A stretch of DNA of 64,000 nucleotides, taken from assembly GCF_021134715.1 (NCBI RefSeq), contig NC_060025.1:4960001-5024000 (forward strand). The letters run 5' to 3'. This stretch comes from Daphnia pulex. Its lineage: Eukaryota > Arthropoda > Branchiopoda > Diplostraca > Daphniidae. The position numbers were made by a program, and so were the translations under genes. Each line of letters starts with the position of its first letter. Position 1 is the first letter of the stretch. The notes beneath the pieces were generated by a model, which saw only the letters and a program-made list of their open reading frames with translations, was not told where the DNA came from and searched no databases. Below are positions 46,111-60,300 of this stretch, one piece after another.

Positions 46111-49100
46111 GCTGATTGATTTCATATCACAGGACTCGGCTAGTGCTGGTGCAGGGCAGGCAGGCCGGGCCCTATTGACATTCCGATAGCGTCGCCCCAC
46201 GGCCCCAACGTGAAAAATCCCCAACTGTCTAACAATCCGACGTAGGCTAGTCAAAACCATGCAGGACTGAGAGCTGATGCCTCGTACTTTTTTTTCTTTC
46301 TTTCTCCCTTATCCTTTTGTGGTGCAGCTGCGATATGGGTTGCGACAGGCTTGTGTGTGTGTGTGTGCTGATCAAAGATCAGCACAACTCTCTTTTTCCC
46401 TTTTCGCTCGCTATTGATTTACATTCTTTCCAGAGTTTATTCATGTTATTTATTCATACCTTATGGAACCGAAAGAAGAAATCAGTTTGTAAATTGCGTT
46501 CTCTTATTCCATTCCGAACGAAATAGCTGGATTATATATTTGAATGTTATTCAATCACATTCTCAGGGATGAAAAGTCAGTTGCTGGAGGTGGAACTGGA
46601 TTAGCTTTAACTCTATTGATAGGATGCCACGCACGAAAACAACAGACCAAAAACATTTTTTTGAAAATTGGATAGCCTATACACCAACTACAATAACAAT
46701 ACTGACAGACACTTGAACTCTTTCGTTTGGCTAGGTAGGCCAGGCTTCTACTCCTCTGATCCGTTAATGATGTGCTGTATACAAGACTCTGACGATACTC
46801 GCGCACGCATAGTTTCCCCTTGACAAAATTAATCATTCGAAAGCTTTAGAACTCTTCGTAGCTGTCTTTCACGTTCGTCTCACTGGGGAGCGGCGGGCCG
46901 GGGGTGAGCTCTAACAACAAAGAACAAAGTCCAGCTATTGCACCAGCAACACCAGTTAGACTAATACACTGACACAGGACGTACAGTTACGTCTAAAATC
47001 CAATGCTGCACGGAAATGTGTTTGGTCTCGGCGTCCTGCCATCCTCGCATTCCGTTCATCACACAGCGGAGCATAATCACCACTTGAGTAACCTGAACTG
47101 TCTTTCAGATCTACTTACGGTACAAGAAGATGATGATGCACCTAACTTTCAGTGGGGAATTATGAATACTGGTGTACAAGTTAACGACCCAGTTTAACCC
47201 TGTTTTCCTGTGTTAATACCTACGTATGATAGTAGTACAACTCACTATATATGTACACAATATAGTCGATTCAACTGAGAAGTGGAGTTGCCGAGGGAGT
47301 TGCATTGTATGTTATAGAAATCCTCGTAGAAATCGAATGTTTGGGAGGACAAGAGACACAAAAATAGCAAATGAGATTATCGATTGTAACGTGGAGTACA
47401 TATTATATTATACATCGGTAATAGCTTGGCATTTCCGCTATTCACAATAAAAGCTTATCCTATTGTAATCACGGTTTAGCGTACAATGTCTAGTTTTCGT
47501 TCTTATTTATCTGTTTGCCGTGTGTATATAGTCACCGACTCACTACGGTTCACAAAATTACGGCACAACGTTACGCTACACGATACTTGAAAAAATATAG
47601 ACCTAACACGATAGACCGCGATCGATAATGGATTATTGACGACGTATTATATACCTCGGCACTGCAGTAGAGACTTAGGAAAGGAATCAGGAACAATGGG
47701 ACTCATCTCAGTTGCACGCGCACCTCGTCGCCGTTAATATCTTCGCTTGAAACATGCTGATAGACTAGCAGTGGGTAATACTTGAACGGTTGAACCTACT
47801 ACTGCCGTCTTACGATTTTCAGATCGTCACATTATACGTATCGATGCGAAAAATCATTTGATTCTCTAATGCGTTTCCAGCAGTATAAAGAGCAAGTACC
47901 GGTACTGATTTTGGCTTGACTAGACAGTGTAATGGCTGTTGAATGACACCGATAATGACATGCCTCGAGGCATAACTATGTATTCTTTTTTTTTTTTTTT
48001 TCTTTTTTTTACTACTCAGTGAATCTCGAGTGGCTTTGGGGTGATGTAGTGTGTTTTGCATTTATACACAGGCCTGTGCACATACAACTTCACGGATGCT
48101 TCGAGCCAAAGAGAGTTGGGCATTATAGTAATGCTTGTGCAAGACTTACTTTTTGTCAAGAAGATGATATATGGCGTGGAGCGAAACCAAATCAATACTC
48201 AGTATTATAATACTGGCATTTATGGTTCTTTGCTTTATGTTATTTTCCTGTTTTGGTGTGTCTGTTTACTTACGGTTTCGCTTTTTTTCCGACGATGAGC
48301 CGCAAATGAAACAGTTGCTCTTGACTGTTTTCGTCTCTTACGTATAGCACGGTATAGCAGTTCGTCAAGTCTTAATACGCTGCATTACCCGCCGCTCGAG
48401 TAGTGCTGCACATCCTGTTTCTCCGGCAGTTAACCTTCGGCTGTTTTGTTTGGGCTTTTGTTTTTCTTTGTTATGTTTTCCAAATTCCCGCACATCTAAC
48501 ATTTTTAACGAGTGTTTTTACTCCGTTAATACATCGATCTACCGTCTACCCCGTTAGATTGCTTGCAGCTTGCAGGGGAGGAAAACAAAGTTTGATGGGA
48601 ATTAATCGCCGGCTAGATTGGATCATAGTCAAATTCACGTGCAGGTCGACTGGTCGATATTAGTGACAATTCACCAGGAAAAAAAAGGGGGCGTCAGCTC
48701 AACGCCATATTCGCCGTATAGATGCATGCGAGGGTGTGTAATGGAAAGCGTATAACACTACACAGTATGTGGCCTGCTGCTCTGCACTCCTATCGATCTC
48801 CAAGATGGAATGGAAGAAGAAAGATCTCCTATTTTTGTTTGCTTTTCTTTTGTCTTCTAATTACGTGATGGCGCCAGAATGAAGTGACAGGTCACGATAC
48901 ACGTCTAAGATTTCGGTCAAAAGAACGATCTCTTTTTCGACCCCGGTCAGACTACACATATAGGCTACACACAGCCGTTCATGTCGACATCTAAAAGTAC
49001 AAAAGGAATATAAGAAGTCACTGTTTTTATCTTTGAACCCCCTTGTCCGGTCGGTGATTTCCCTCTGCGATTCGAGCGCACGCGATACTTGTTTCCCCCA

Positions 49101-51933
49101 AATGCATACTGTATAACGACGGACGTCCGCTCTTCTTGAGAATTTCTTCTTTCTTTTCTGTTTTATTATTTTTTTTATTCTAACGGTCACCCGGTTGGTT
49201 CTGGCTGCACTGTGCTCCGTGTGCTCGTTGGGTGCAACTTCAAAGTTTCGTCAGACGCTTCGGCTTCTCGTTATTCATGGTAGTTAGTCACAATCTAGTC
49301 TATTATATAGTTATCGTTATCGACTTGTATATAGTGACGACTTGGCGAGCAAGGCGACGATGAGAGCGACGTAGCAACGCCAAGATGAAAATAAATAAAG
49401 GTTACCTAAACTATTGTCAGAAACTCGAATGTTGAAGGACACCGTACTTTTTATCCAAAAGACGTTTCTATTGACGTTTTCACGCGGCCAAAGCAAAGAA
49501 TATAAGTTGAACAGCAACGCGAATTACCCGAGGAATTACCCGTTTTCTCCATTTTTCTTTCGTTCTTTCTTTCTTCTTTTATTGTGTTGCACAACTGTAT
49601 TTTGAGGCGTCATTCGATCGTCCTTTTCTTCCGTCAATTGGTGCATTGAAAAATCCCATTGTCGAACAAAAGTTGATTATCAAGAGTTATACTACGTATA
49701 TTAGGTGCACAGTGAAGGACACACTTCATGCGGGAGAGATAAGAGTTTCGCTTTGGCTCCAAGTTGCTCATAATAGTCAAGCAACTGGGTCTGCCGTCAC
49801 TGACTAGTTCTACAGTTCACACGTACACACCGAGAATGGGGTATTATTTGTTGACGCAGGAGTTGCCCATCGCCTTTGCCCCCCCCCCCCTTAAATAAAC
49901 TTTTATGGCGTATACACGTTGGAAAGTGCAAGAAATCTCGAAAAGAAAAAGAAACAGAAAAAAAGGATGAAGAAAAATAATACTCGGATGAAGTACCATT
50001 TATGGGAGCAACTGAACGGGCAGATTAGATACCGTATAGGGGAGAGTGATGGGTGCACTAGCGGTCGGTGGCTATGAGAGGGTTGCGCGCCCGCCGTCTA
50101 AAGCTAAATACTTGACGCAATACGGCAGCGACGGTCCGACCGACCGACTCCCGACACCTACACGCGATCTCCATTTGTAAAGCCGGAGATCTGGAAAAGT
50201 GTCACTTTCTTTTATGCCGTGTCTTCTAAATGATCCCTCTCCTTCGTGGCACGAAATGCATTTTTTAAGACTACACGCAGTCGAAGTTACTAACGAAATA
50301 TACGTATATACACACTGGAGCCTTATAATAGTAGTCGCTTTTGCAGTCGGAAGTATTATATAATATATAAGGCCTAGATCCTTATTCTCTTCTCTTTTTT
50401 GGTTTTTTGTTTTTTGCTTTCGCTCTTCGTTCCATGGCATCAGCTTTTCCCTCTATACATGTGAAACCTAACTGATTCAGATGTTTTTATTTTTAAGCTG
50501 GACGGTAATGCCGAAGCACGACAACCCCCCCCCCCTCGGGCGAGTGTGCGTATATACATGTGGCCATGTAGGCCAGCAATGCATTGCATTCATCACGATA
50601 GCATTTATCATTGCAAAGCTAGGCTCCAGTTTCATTCTCATCAGTATGTACAAAGTTAAAAATAACTCTTTCGTTCCTGAAGGATAGATTTCTGGATTGC
50701 ACTTGGTTGGATGAAGCCCTCCTCGAGGCAGGAAAAGCAATGCTTTTTAGATTTCAGTATTTTTCTTCTTTTTTTTTTTTTTATTTGCCCAGCTGCTGCT
50801 CAGATTTCTGTTGCTCAGGATATTTGCGTGTCGCTGTCAATTCGTGGACATGATCGTCCAAATAAAGTTGACGAGTCAAAGAAAACGAAGGATCCCGATT
50901 AATCGCGAATGTTATACCGCGTGCGGCTTGCCGTTCAGTTCAGTTCAGTTGGCTAGAAGAACGTATTGCTGTGCTGGCACTCGGGAGTTGGTAGAGAAAG
51001 AGGCCGTGCAAGAACAAAGACCATACCACTTCTGCGTGGACAAACGGATACTCGGACAGCCAGCCCGGCCGTCGTCATAAGGCACGCGAATTGATAGCGA
51101 GGTGACATGCTGTCTCTCTTTCTACTTGGCTAGTTTCTTTTATTGTTTCTCATCGAGCACAACGTCTACCGACATACAACCGGCCGTCCAGTTCGGTGTC
51201 CCATTTTTCTCAAACGGAACATAGCGAGCCGATCGCAACAATCTTATATATATAATCACATTAATTTGACATATAAGAATTACAATTTGAACTATAGTTA
51301 GTTCATTATACGTAGCTAGGCTTTCTTGCTGCCATGGGACTGTATTATATAAATAGCGGAGGAAGCTATTAAATAACAGTTGAAATAGGCCTACATTTGA
51401 AACCTTCATTTTTGACTGAATTTCGTAAAAATAGTTAATTTCGATTTCCGTTCAAATGTCGCAAATAACGCAAGAAAAACTTAAAATATACTTTGATATC
51501 GCGTTTCGTCTAGTTCAAAAACACCGCAATATGGTGTAGATAAAAAAACAATAATAATGATAATAACGAAAACTGGTTCAATCTAAATTATTTAGTCTGG
51601 AAACCGTGGGAGAAAGTGGGAGTGGAATAGTTTTGGTATTGACCTCGACGTCATCATGCATGCTTCTTCTTCTCATGTCAATTATACATAATACAGTCGC
51701 CCGACAGTCCCTTTTAAGCGGATGTCGCTCTTTGTTTCACTTTTCGCTCCGCGACTGAAACTTGTTCGGTTTTGAGACTAAATGAGACCATTGAGATGCA
51801 GGAAAAATCTAAATTTTTTAGTAAACTGTCCTGCGCCAGTAGCGCCACCAACAGCCGCCAGCTCTTGCCTCAAGTTGGACCTGCAGGAAAAGCGAGTGCC
51901 AAATGAAAAATTCCAGGAAAAGCGCAGTCCAGC

Positions 51934-51957
51934 ATACACACACACACACACACACAC
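51934..51957 (+). repeat. CA dinucleotide microsatellite
   Basis: About 12 uninterrupted AC/CA units, probably length-variable. It lies in the presumed dpr intron. Confidence 0.9.
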
Positions 51958-54254
51958 TACGCTCGAGGAAATCAGAGTAGGCCTTAGGAGAGACCGCAAA
52001 GCGAGTGGACTGCGCCACGGAAAGCTTTTAGCCTATAGAACCTTTGGCGAGAGTTTTCCCGTAGAACATTTGTTTTCCTTCATTGTTTGTTTTTGTTTCG
52101 GATTTCCCATTTTTTTTATTTTTTGTTAATATTTTTCTTTTTCCTTTTTTCTTTTTGCCAATGCGTTATTGAGCCACGATGACAAAGCTATTTAATAAAT
52201 CTAAAGTCATAGACTCATATTGTTGCATTAGTCATATTGTATGCACGGCGCGGACATGTAATGGACTCGATATTTCATAACTCCGCTATATTGTGCTATA
52301 TAGGTGCTCTCTGGTGGTGGCTGCTGGTGCTCCAAAGGGGGCAAAGCCCTTACAGATATTACGCCGTTATTCCTTCTTTCCTTCTTTCCTTTTCCCTTTC
52401 CCCCTTTCCCATATGAAATAAACGGAAAATAGGATGAAATATTACACAACAGCTAGAGAGCATTAGCCAAAAGGAGAAAGAGGTTGAAATGCGTTCAAAA
52501 GAAACAGAGAAAGAAACAGCAGAGAAATGCCATGAATATGAGATGACTTTTGAAAAGAGTTTGAAAACCTCTTTCTCTGTATACGAGTATACGAATGCTG
52601 TACGACTGTACGTGTGGTTGAACCGTTGAAGTGAGGTGGCAAAAGCAAACGACGAGAGATTCGGCCCAGCTGGGGCGAGAGTTTTGGCTGGCGTGCGCGG
52701 TGCGCCAGCAGCAGGGCGAAAAGCGAAAAGCTTGTTCAAACACAGGCGGGTAAAAACAACAACGGGCCGACGCCCGACGGTGGCAGCAAACAACAGCCAT
52801 CAGCCTATCATCGAATAGCTTCCATGTCCATGGACTCGGCGCTCATGTGGCCGGGAGCTATAGGATTTAGTGGCGACACAACGAAAGGCCGGCTGCGCTC
52901 AAGTCAATGGATATAGAGGAGCGAGAGGGAAAAGCGAAAAGGTATACAGAATATGGCGAAAAAGGACACCGGCCAGCCGGTCAATGATGGCCGGCTGGTG
53001 ACTTGACAGTGCCCAACTGTTATTTACCGGGAGTGTCGACATTTTGGCGTGTGTGGCACATGACGAAACGTCAAAAAAAAGGGGGGAAAAGCTGTAACTT
53101 GAGGGACCAACCAACCAAACTTGAACGACAACACGCACGCAAAAACGAGGTCCGCACCGAATAAACTAGTGTAGCCGGTCGTGTAGACACACAGAGCACA
53201 CACACCACCACCAGTCCGACTAACCAAGTACAGCCGTAGTATAGCGCGCCAAGCAGTAGGAGCCCATTTGCCATCCATGCAGGGGATCGATCGGCCATCA
53301 GTCGGCGGAGATATATTCGGCAATACCGTGATTCGCTGTCGTTGGCACGTTTCGGTTCCGATGGGACGACGACGACGACGACGACGTGCTGGCACACTAT
53401 CGTCAAAGTCCATGTTCAACTTTTTCCCTTTTATTTGATTTGATTTTTTCTTTTGATTTTTCTGCCATCGATTCGTTTTCTGCTAGGTAGATAGGAGCTT
53501 AAGCAGCGAATCATCATTTCTGCTAGCTACCTCGGTTGCATGTAGGTCAGCTTCTATACGTACATGTTCGGCAGTATTGCAGAAGAGATGAGACACGCCA
53601 TTGAGTTGCCGGACCGTCGCGTCAGATTCTCGTGTCTAATAATGTTTGCTAGACATTTCAGGAAAATGCAGTCTCTAGAAAAGAGACTTTCGTAGACGAT
53701 GAAGAGTGGATTGCAAGTCTAAACGCTGTAGGCCTAGATGCTGTAGGAGTCGTCTCCACTTCACTTTTGTAGAGTGTACGATGATGAAGGTTCAACTTGA
53801 AACGCATCTACTCTAAGCTAGCGCACGGGTTTGTATGAGTTGTTGGACGGACGCAAAGGGCAAAAAGGAAAGACATCATTGAGCATTGGACTGGGCTGCA
53901 GTTATACTGATATACTTGTACTATAGCGCATTCTACTTTTAACTCTGCTCGCCTAGCTCTCTCTCTCTATCTCTTTCCTCTTTGTCACGTTTCCCAACTC
54001 AATCCGACTCGCAAACAGCCAACGGGCCAACCCCCCCCCCCCTTCCCAACTCCGCTCTCTATATAGTCTATAAGTCTATACCTAGAGACTAGAGAGATCT
54101 ACTATGTGTTATAACTCCAAGGATCACGGTCAACTTTGGTCAGGGTGCTAGGTGCATGGTCTGATTCAGATAGTACTAGGCTACCAGGAGATATATTATT
54201 GAAGTCGCTCGGCTATCGCACGAAGCCCGACGCGAAACTTGGCCATCACAGCGT

Positions 54255-54283
54255 GACGATATAGCCTTATAGGCTATATCGTC
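54255..54283. repeat. Perfect hairpin, 13-bp arms and 3-base loop
   Basis: GACGATATAGCCT pairs exactly with AGGCTATATCGTC across a TAT loop. It is isolated in the intron, with no following T run to suggest a terminator. Confidence 0.85.
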
Positions 54284-55489
54284 CAGCTTTGATTCCGACC
54301 ATAGTGCGCAGGGCAATCATTTCCCTTTTGTCCTTTTGAGGAATCACATTTGTCAATCAACTTGGACCTTATATTGAGATATTGAATATGAAGTAGCTAC
54401 ATAACAGTCATCCTGTCATTGCAAAGGATTCAACAAATACACAAGGCCGCAAAAACGGCAAAATAAAAATACTACGGACGGAGGGAAAAAGTCCAGCCAA
54501 AAAGAAAACGAAGAAAACGCACAAGGGGGACGAGAGAGGCTGAAGGGAGAGAGCCTGAAAGGAGAGAGCTAGCTAGAGACTACCGGAGAATAGAAACGAG
54601 AGATAGGGGAACTGGGGAACGTGATTTGATGTCTGTGACCGTTGGAGAGGGGCTTCTCAAGTGGAATCGGCAAGGTATATGGCATTTGCCGGCTGGCTAG
54701 TCTGATCACTAGCCGTGACTCTGACTTCCTATCTCAAATCTCGTCAAGACTCGCGCGCAAAGTCGAGATTGGGTGCCGCAGCACCATATGCCTGCTGCCA
54801 GCCGCTGCTGCTTGCGCCCGCCATGTTAGACGGGAGAAAATTCTTGGGAGTTGCGACTAATATGTTCTGTGGCGTAGATGCAGTCGTTGTTGCGCGCCAG
54901 CAGTCAGGTGTAGTGTAACGAACGCTACAAATGAGGGGTGTCGAGGCTGGCCTCTACATTTTCCTTTCGTGAAACGCTTCACTTCTTTGCCAGCGCTCTG
55001 GCCGACTCTGGCCCAGCATCTTGTTTTTGGGGAGTCTGCAAAAGAAAGAAATCTCGGCGTCGTCTTCTTGTATGCAACGGCTCTTGTAAAAACGATGCTG
55101 TCGCTCGTTGGGAACGTTGTGCAACATTTGGCATTTGCTACCATCAGCCATCCGTGAAACGTTCACCATAACTCCGCCCTTTACGTTCCCTCCTTCCCGC
55201 AGCATCCGGCAGCAGGCAGGCAGCAGCAGCAGCAGCTTCCTATTGACAGAAATTGTGGCTCACTTGGCTCACCGCGTTTATTACCGTGTGTTATATGTGT
55301 GTATATTTGAAGGCGTAGGGAAACTGGCGTAAAAAAGGTAGAGCATTATAGACGGAAGACTCACCGCGCAACACGTAGGCGGTTTCGGTAGCGTAGACTT
55401 TTTAATGAGGCGGAACATGCATACGAGTGTATAATATCAATCATTTCCAAAAGTGTATATATACTATATTTCCCACATCCTAGCCGTGC

Positions 55490-55761
55490 CACCCGCCCAA
55501 GGGGTCCGCAACTCAAATTTACTACAATAAAAAAGGTAAAAAAGCAAAAAAAAGTGAAAAAAGGAAAAAAAAAGGAAATTTACTTTACGTGCTAAAAGAA
55601 GGGCGCGCGCGAACGAACCCCCCCTCCTCCCCATCCCCTCCCTACCCTTTTATTTTCTCTTGAAGGAAAGCCTATCTCACAAGTAAAAAAGGAAAAATAA
55701 AGCAAGGAAAAAGTAAAAAAAATAAAAAGTAAATTTGAGTTGCGGACCCCTTGCACCCGCC
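55490..55761. mobile_element. hAT-type MITE, 256 bp, with 8-bp target duplication
   Basis: A non-autonomous DNA transposon. Perfect 26-bp terminal inverted repeats, CAAGGGGTCCGCAACTCAAA at the left (55498-55523) and its reverse complement at 55728-55753, enclose an A/G-rich core without coding potential. Both sides are flanked by CACCCGCC (55490-55497 and 55754-55761). An 8-bp duplication and CA-rGGG termini are hAT-superfamily traits. Perfect TIRs and duplication imply fairly recent insertion by a transposase encoded elsewhere. Confidence 0.88.
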
Positions 55762-57356
55762 CCATGCATGCTTGCTCTCTCATGTCAGGAAAATAAAACA
55801 TGAATGTTAATGCATACAAATATGCGATGCAATCGAGTCCAACAAACCAGCCATGAAGAACTTGGACTTTTTGGAAAACATCAACTCAACTTTCGGCTAT
55901 TTATGTATGCATCAGCCTTTCGGATTCCTAGAACAAAAGATGCATCACTTTTATTAGATGACACAAACTTTTTTCTTCGTGGCCATTGATTGCTCACTTC
56001 CGGCGATGCTTAAAATAGGATCAAAATTATCACAACTTTGATATGCTTATTTCAAATCAACATTTGATTGCGTCTGCCTGCATACAACTGGAAAAGCAAT
56101 AAGATTCGATTATGGGTCTGGTTTTGTTCAGGACTGGGCCTACTATATGAGTGTTCCGCTCTTCTGCTTCCCTTTTTTATTTGTTGTATACTAACGCGCC
56201 GATTCTATTAGCCCGTGTCGAATGGCTTCAGCAATCAAAACATCAACAGCAGCTAAGAAAATAACAGCAATTGACGGGATGACGGGGGCAGATTGGCAAA
56301 ACTTAACGAATCATCATTCGACAACCCCCAACTTTTCAGTCCATATTCCTCCGTTGAGAGGGAGAATAGAGCGGCGGAGCTAGAAAGATAGCTGCTGGCT
56401 GGCTGGCTGGCTGTATCAATATTTGTTGGCTGATTTGCCTCATTTTCTATTCTGTTCACAGGACACAATAAAGCCAGCGGACGTATATATACGGACTCGG
56501 AATGGTTTATTTGTAAGAAAAAGAGGAAGAGACGGGGGGGGGGGGAATTTTTTTGAAAGCCGTCGATAATGTTTCTGTTATGCGCTCGATCGATAGAAAG
56601 TGATTCAGCAGCAAATGCGATGACAGCTTCAAAACAGGGTTTTTTTTATGGGGCGGTCTTTTTTTCTCTTTCTCTTTTGTCTTGTGCGGTACTACCCAGC
56701 AATCCCATTGTTTCTCTCTCTTTTTGCGTTGTTATACATTCCCTGGGTTTGCTCTATCGTTGGCGAGCGAGGAGCTTTCTATAAGAAAATGCGATGGAAG
56801 AAGCGATGGAACGGAGAGAAGGACGGGCGGCAAGCGACAAAACAGACAAAAGAGACGATTCTTTATTGGATGTTTCTGGACGATGATGACGGTAACTCGA
56901 TTTCCGTCTCTTTAGAGTCACGTAGATTCTTTCAGATTAGATATAAGCAGTGACGAAAAAAAAAACGGGGGGGGGGGGAATCAAGTAAAGTGGGACAAGA
57001 AAGTGAACGGAGAAATGCCGTCTGGCAGTCCTCGGTTTACTTTTGAGTTTTTACCCCCAGCCAAGAAAGGAAAGGAGAGAGCCTGGGATTTCTTTCTTTT
57101 TGTTTCAAAGGTTTTCCTGTCATCTCGGTGTAGTGTGTGCCAATCGATTCGTCTGCATATTTCAAGAGTCACTGAATTCAAAAAGGAACGAGAGATGACG
57201 GATATTTCGTGTCGAACGACGTCGACTCTGAGCTGATGAATTGGCCATAGCCCCGGAAATTGATTTCTTAAATGACGGGCTAGTAGTTTTGAAAAAAAAA
57301 AAAAATACACAAGTTATACCCCCTAGTAATTATTCCGGTTTATTGGTGATTTTCAG

Positions 57357-60300
57357 CTGGGGGCGGCACTGTTGGGACTCAATCGCTTCTGAAACGTCTC
57401 CATCATCACCATCGCGTCGCTAAAGACTATGCCGACGACTCGCCATCCGGCCGAACTACTACGGCGGCTGCCATGGGGAAAACGGATGATTTCGCCGATT
57501 TTCCGGAAGACGAATACCCGTCGGATTTCCGCTGGCCAGAGTCCTATTTCGATTTGGAGGCCTCTTCCGACGTGGCCGTCGTTGTTGGTCAAACGGCATT
57601 CCTAGTTTGTCGAGTCGCCGTCGCTGGAAATTGGACGGTAAGACCTTGGGCTTATTATTTCCATTTTTTCAAATGTCAAGTCTGCACAATGTTATGTCAT
57701 ATGATCCATCAAACCATTATTATATACAAGTTGACGAAACAAAAGAAGAGAAAAAGCCGAAAGTTGTCAGTTATGACACACACGCGCCATTATTTGGTTA
57801 TGCGATCGAGTCTACGTCATATTATTCATCATATACGTAGTCCCGATCAATAATTAGCAGTTTTCCTCCCCAAAATTTTACTGAATTAATCACATATAAT
57901 CTGATATAACCTTGAACAATCTCGTTTCATTCTTGAATCCTGGGTAACTCAACAAGATTATTAATAGAATAATATCAGACGTTTTGGACCGATGTGTATT
58001 GCATAACTCGGTGTAGCCCATGCATGCTGTGTTGTTCGTATTTCAAGGTTCTTAAAAACTAATGGAAATTGTCTTTGAAACTAAACAATTTTCCACTAGT
58101 GTCAACTTTTCCGTTAAATTAATAACGCGTAACGTCAAACTAACCAAGCGGGTGAGCACGGCGGAAAAGGAAAAAAACACATTTAAAAAAAAAGTACTTT
58201 CCACAATTAATTGGTTTTAATCGATTATTAGGAAATATGTCAATTGAGAGCGACAAATTTTAACTTCAATTCTATTAGTTATTGTTAACCCAGTATTGCA
58301 GGAAAAAGCATGGATTTCTTTCTTATAAACAAGGATACTATTTATTATTTAGTGAATTTATATTCACACTGCAGTGCCTCGCGCGAGTTAAATGCATTCG
58401 CCCTATACGCGAGTTATATTTTCGACAGCCAATTAGGCCTACTTCTCTCATTCATAGTTGATTCCTTTAATTTGCCAACTACAAATACTTATATTCCTTG
58501 CTTTCAGAGACGTTGTTTAATTTGTTTTATAATTTAAAATATACTGGAACTGGAAGCGAGAACATCAGCGCTAATTGTGCGCTACTTCTTCTTGTGTATT
58601 CCTTTTTCTTTCTTTTCTAATTGCTATTTAAAAACGAATATTTCAGCTCTATTAACGTTTTTTTAGCATGAGAAAAAAGAGAAGTTGCATTACTCGTAGA
58701 TGCGCTTCAGTTATCAAATGCTGCTTAGATCCAGACATAATAACTAAACGCATGCAAATGCAATTGCACTTTATCACACAGCGGAGAATTCGATTGTGCC
58801 CTGTATACCAGCTAGGCAGCTACTATTTGAAGAAGGGCGCAGGTGCCTGTAAGCACACGTATATGTATTGCTAATCTGAGAGGATAGATATATACGCGGT
58901 ACTAGGAATAGATTCTTACTCTCACTCTTATTATTAGATTGTATTGCCTCACCAACTTTGTTTATGCATATAGCTTATAGGCTTCAGTATAGATAGACAA
59001 ATGGCTATTGTGTACCCACTCTACTCTAGCTCCGCCGTGCTCCAGCATCATTTGTAGCGAATCGGACAAAGGGCTCAGCAGCTATAGATATATATACCGC
59101 TGCTGCTTTTCGCTTATTCATTCTCAATATTGATTCAGGGCCTTCCATTCAACGCCACTCTTCGCCTTCCCGTCGATATTATTTGAAATTGAAACACTTA
59201 CGACACTCATTCAAAGAAGAGAGAGCGCAAGACCACCAACTTCTAAACACTTCAAGGCGTTTAAACACTTCCAAATGTTTGGCGAACGATTCCTGCCATT
59301 ACACTGTAATGGGCATAATATATGCGGACTGCTATAAGTGACTCATTGAGTCCAAGATAATGCCATCAATAATAAAGCGAAATACATCCGAGTTTAAATG
59401 TCGTATTGAGCACTTTACTCAGCATACGGCATCTTAGGCGGGGCTCGTCTCCTATGCGTTTACATTTCTGGTTGATCCGTGCCATTAAATTCAGACTAGA
59501 ACACGAGTCCACATTCGACGGCCTAACTCAGTCCCTTCCCGAGAACAGCAGATGAGAGTTTCCCTATTAAGATGGCTTCTCTCTTTGAAAACCGAGCGCT
59601 CTATAATACAAATGGCGAATGTCTACAGCCTTCCGGCCTACCGGCGTATAGAAGACGACGTGTCCCTCGCAGCAGAATAGACTAAATATGCATACATAAC
59701 GAGACTTTGTTACATAGATTTACAGCACATTACTTTTCTTGTAGCCTACGTATGTATATTCTCTAATCTCTCTGTGTGTGCCCGACTCAACTGTTTAGGC
59801 GACGATCAATACTCAAATGCAAATACTTATGCAAGTTTTCTATAATAGATGTCACTTTTATTTGGATTTTCAAATCATATTTCGTAAAAAAAATTTAAGC
59901 CACCCAATCTTTAGCTGACACACACAGTTTATGTCAAAATTGGTGTTGCCATATGGTGTCAACATCGAAGAGCATTGCTGCCGAAATAAGGCGATTTACA
60001 GTCGATTTTTTTATGGCAAAAGTACAGGAATATGTAGTGGACTTTTGTACTGTTGAAATATACAAGTGCAGGACTGTATATCAAACAACTGCGACATTTC
60101 GTATAAAAAAAAAGGACGTTGGCTATGCGCATTTATTATTTTTTAAAAATCCAATTTCACATCATTTTCATAGAACAGTGTAGCTGTATATGGCCACGTA
60201 CTAGGCTACTATATTATGCTCATTCCCCAATAAATATGACGGGACTATCATCTAGATAAAAGCAAAGTTTTCCATAGAGAACTCGCGTTTATTTGAGGCT

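Larger units (their letters stand above)
42650..57356. other. Large presumed first intron of the dpr-like gene
   Basis: No exon could be supported by homology in 14.7 kb. Contents include a hAT-type MITE (55498-55753), a perfect 13-bp hairpin (54255-54283), a CA microsatellite (51934-51957), and homopolymer C or G runs of 10-13 bases at 43070, 46083, 49879, 50525, 54031, 56534 and 56967. Several ORFs above 100 codons here (such as 45699-46043, 52359-52793 and 53024-53419) overlap each other on opposite strands and lack domain signatures. Confidence 0.5.

Noticed and set aside
52359..53419. Minus-strand ORFs of 144, 101, 131 and 111 codons
   Set aside because: They overlap in different frames, read through simple repeats such as a CGTCGT tract, and show no domain signature.
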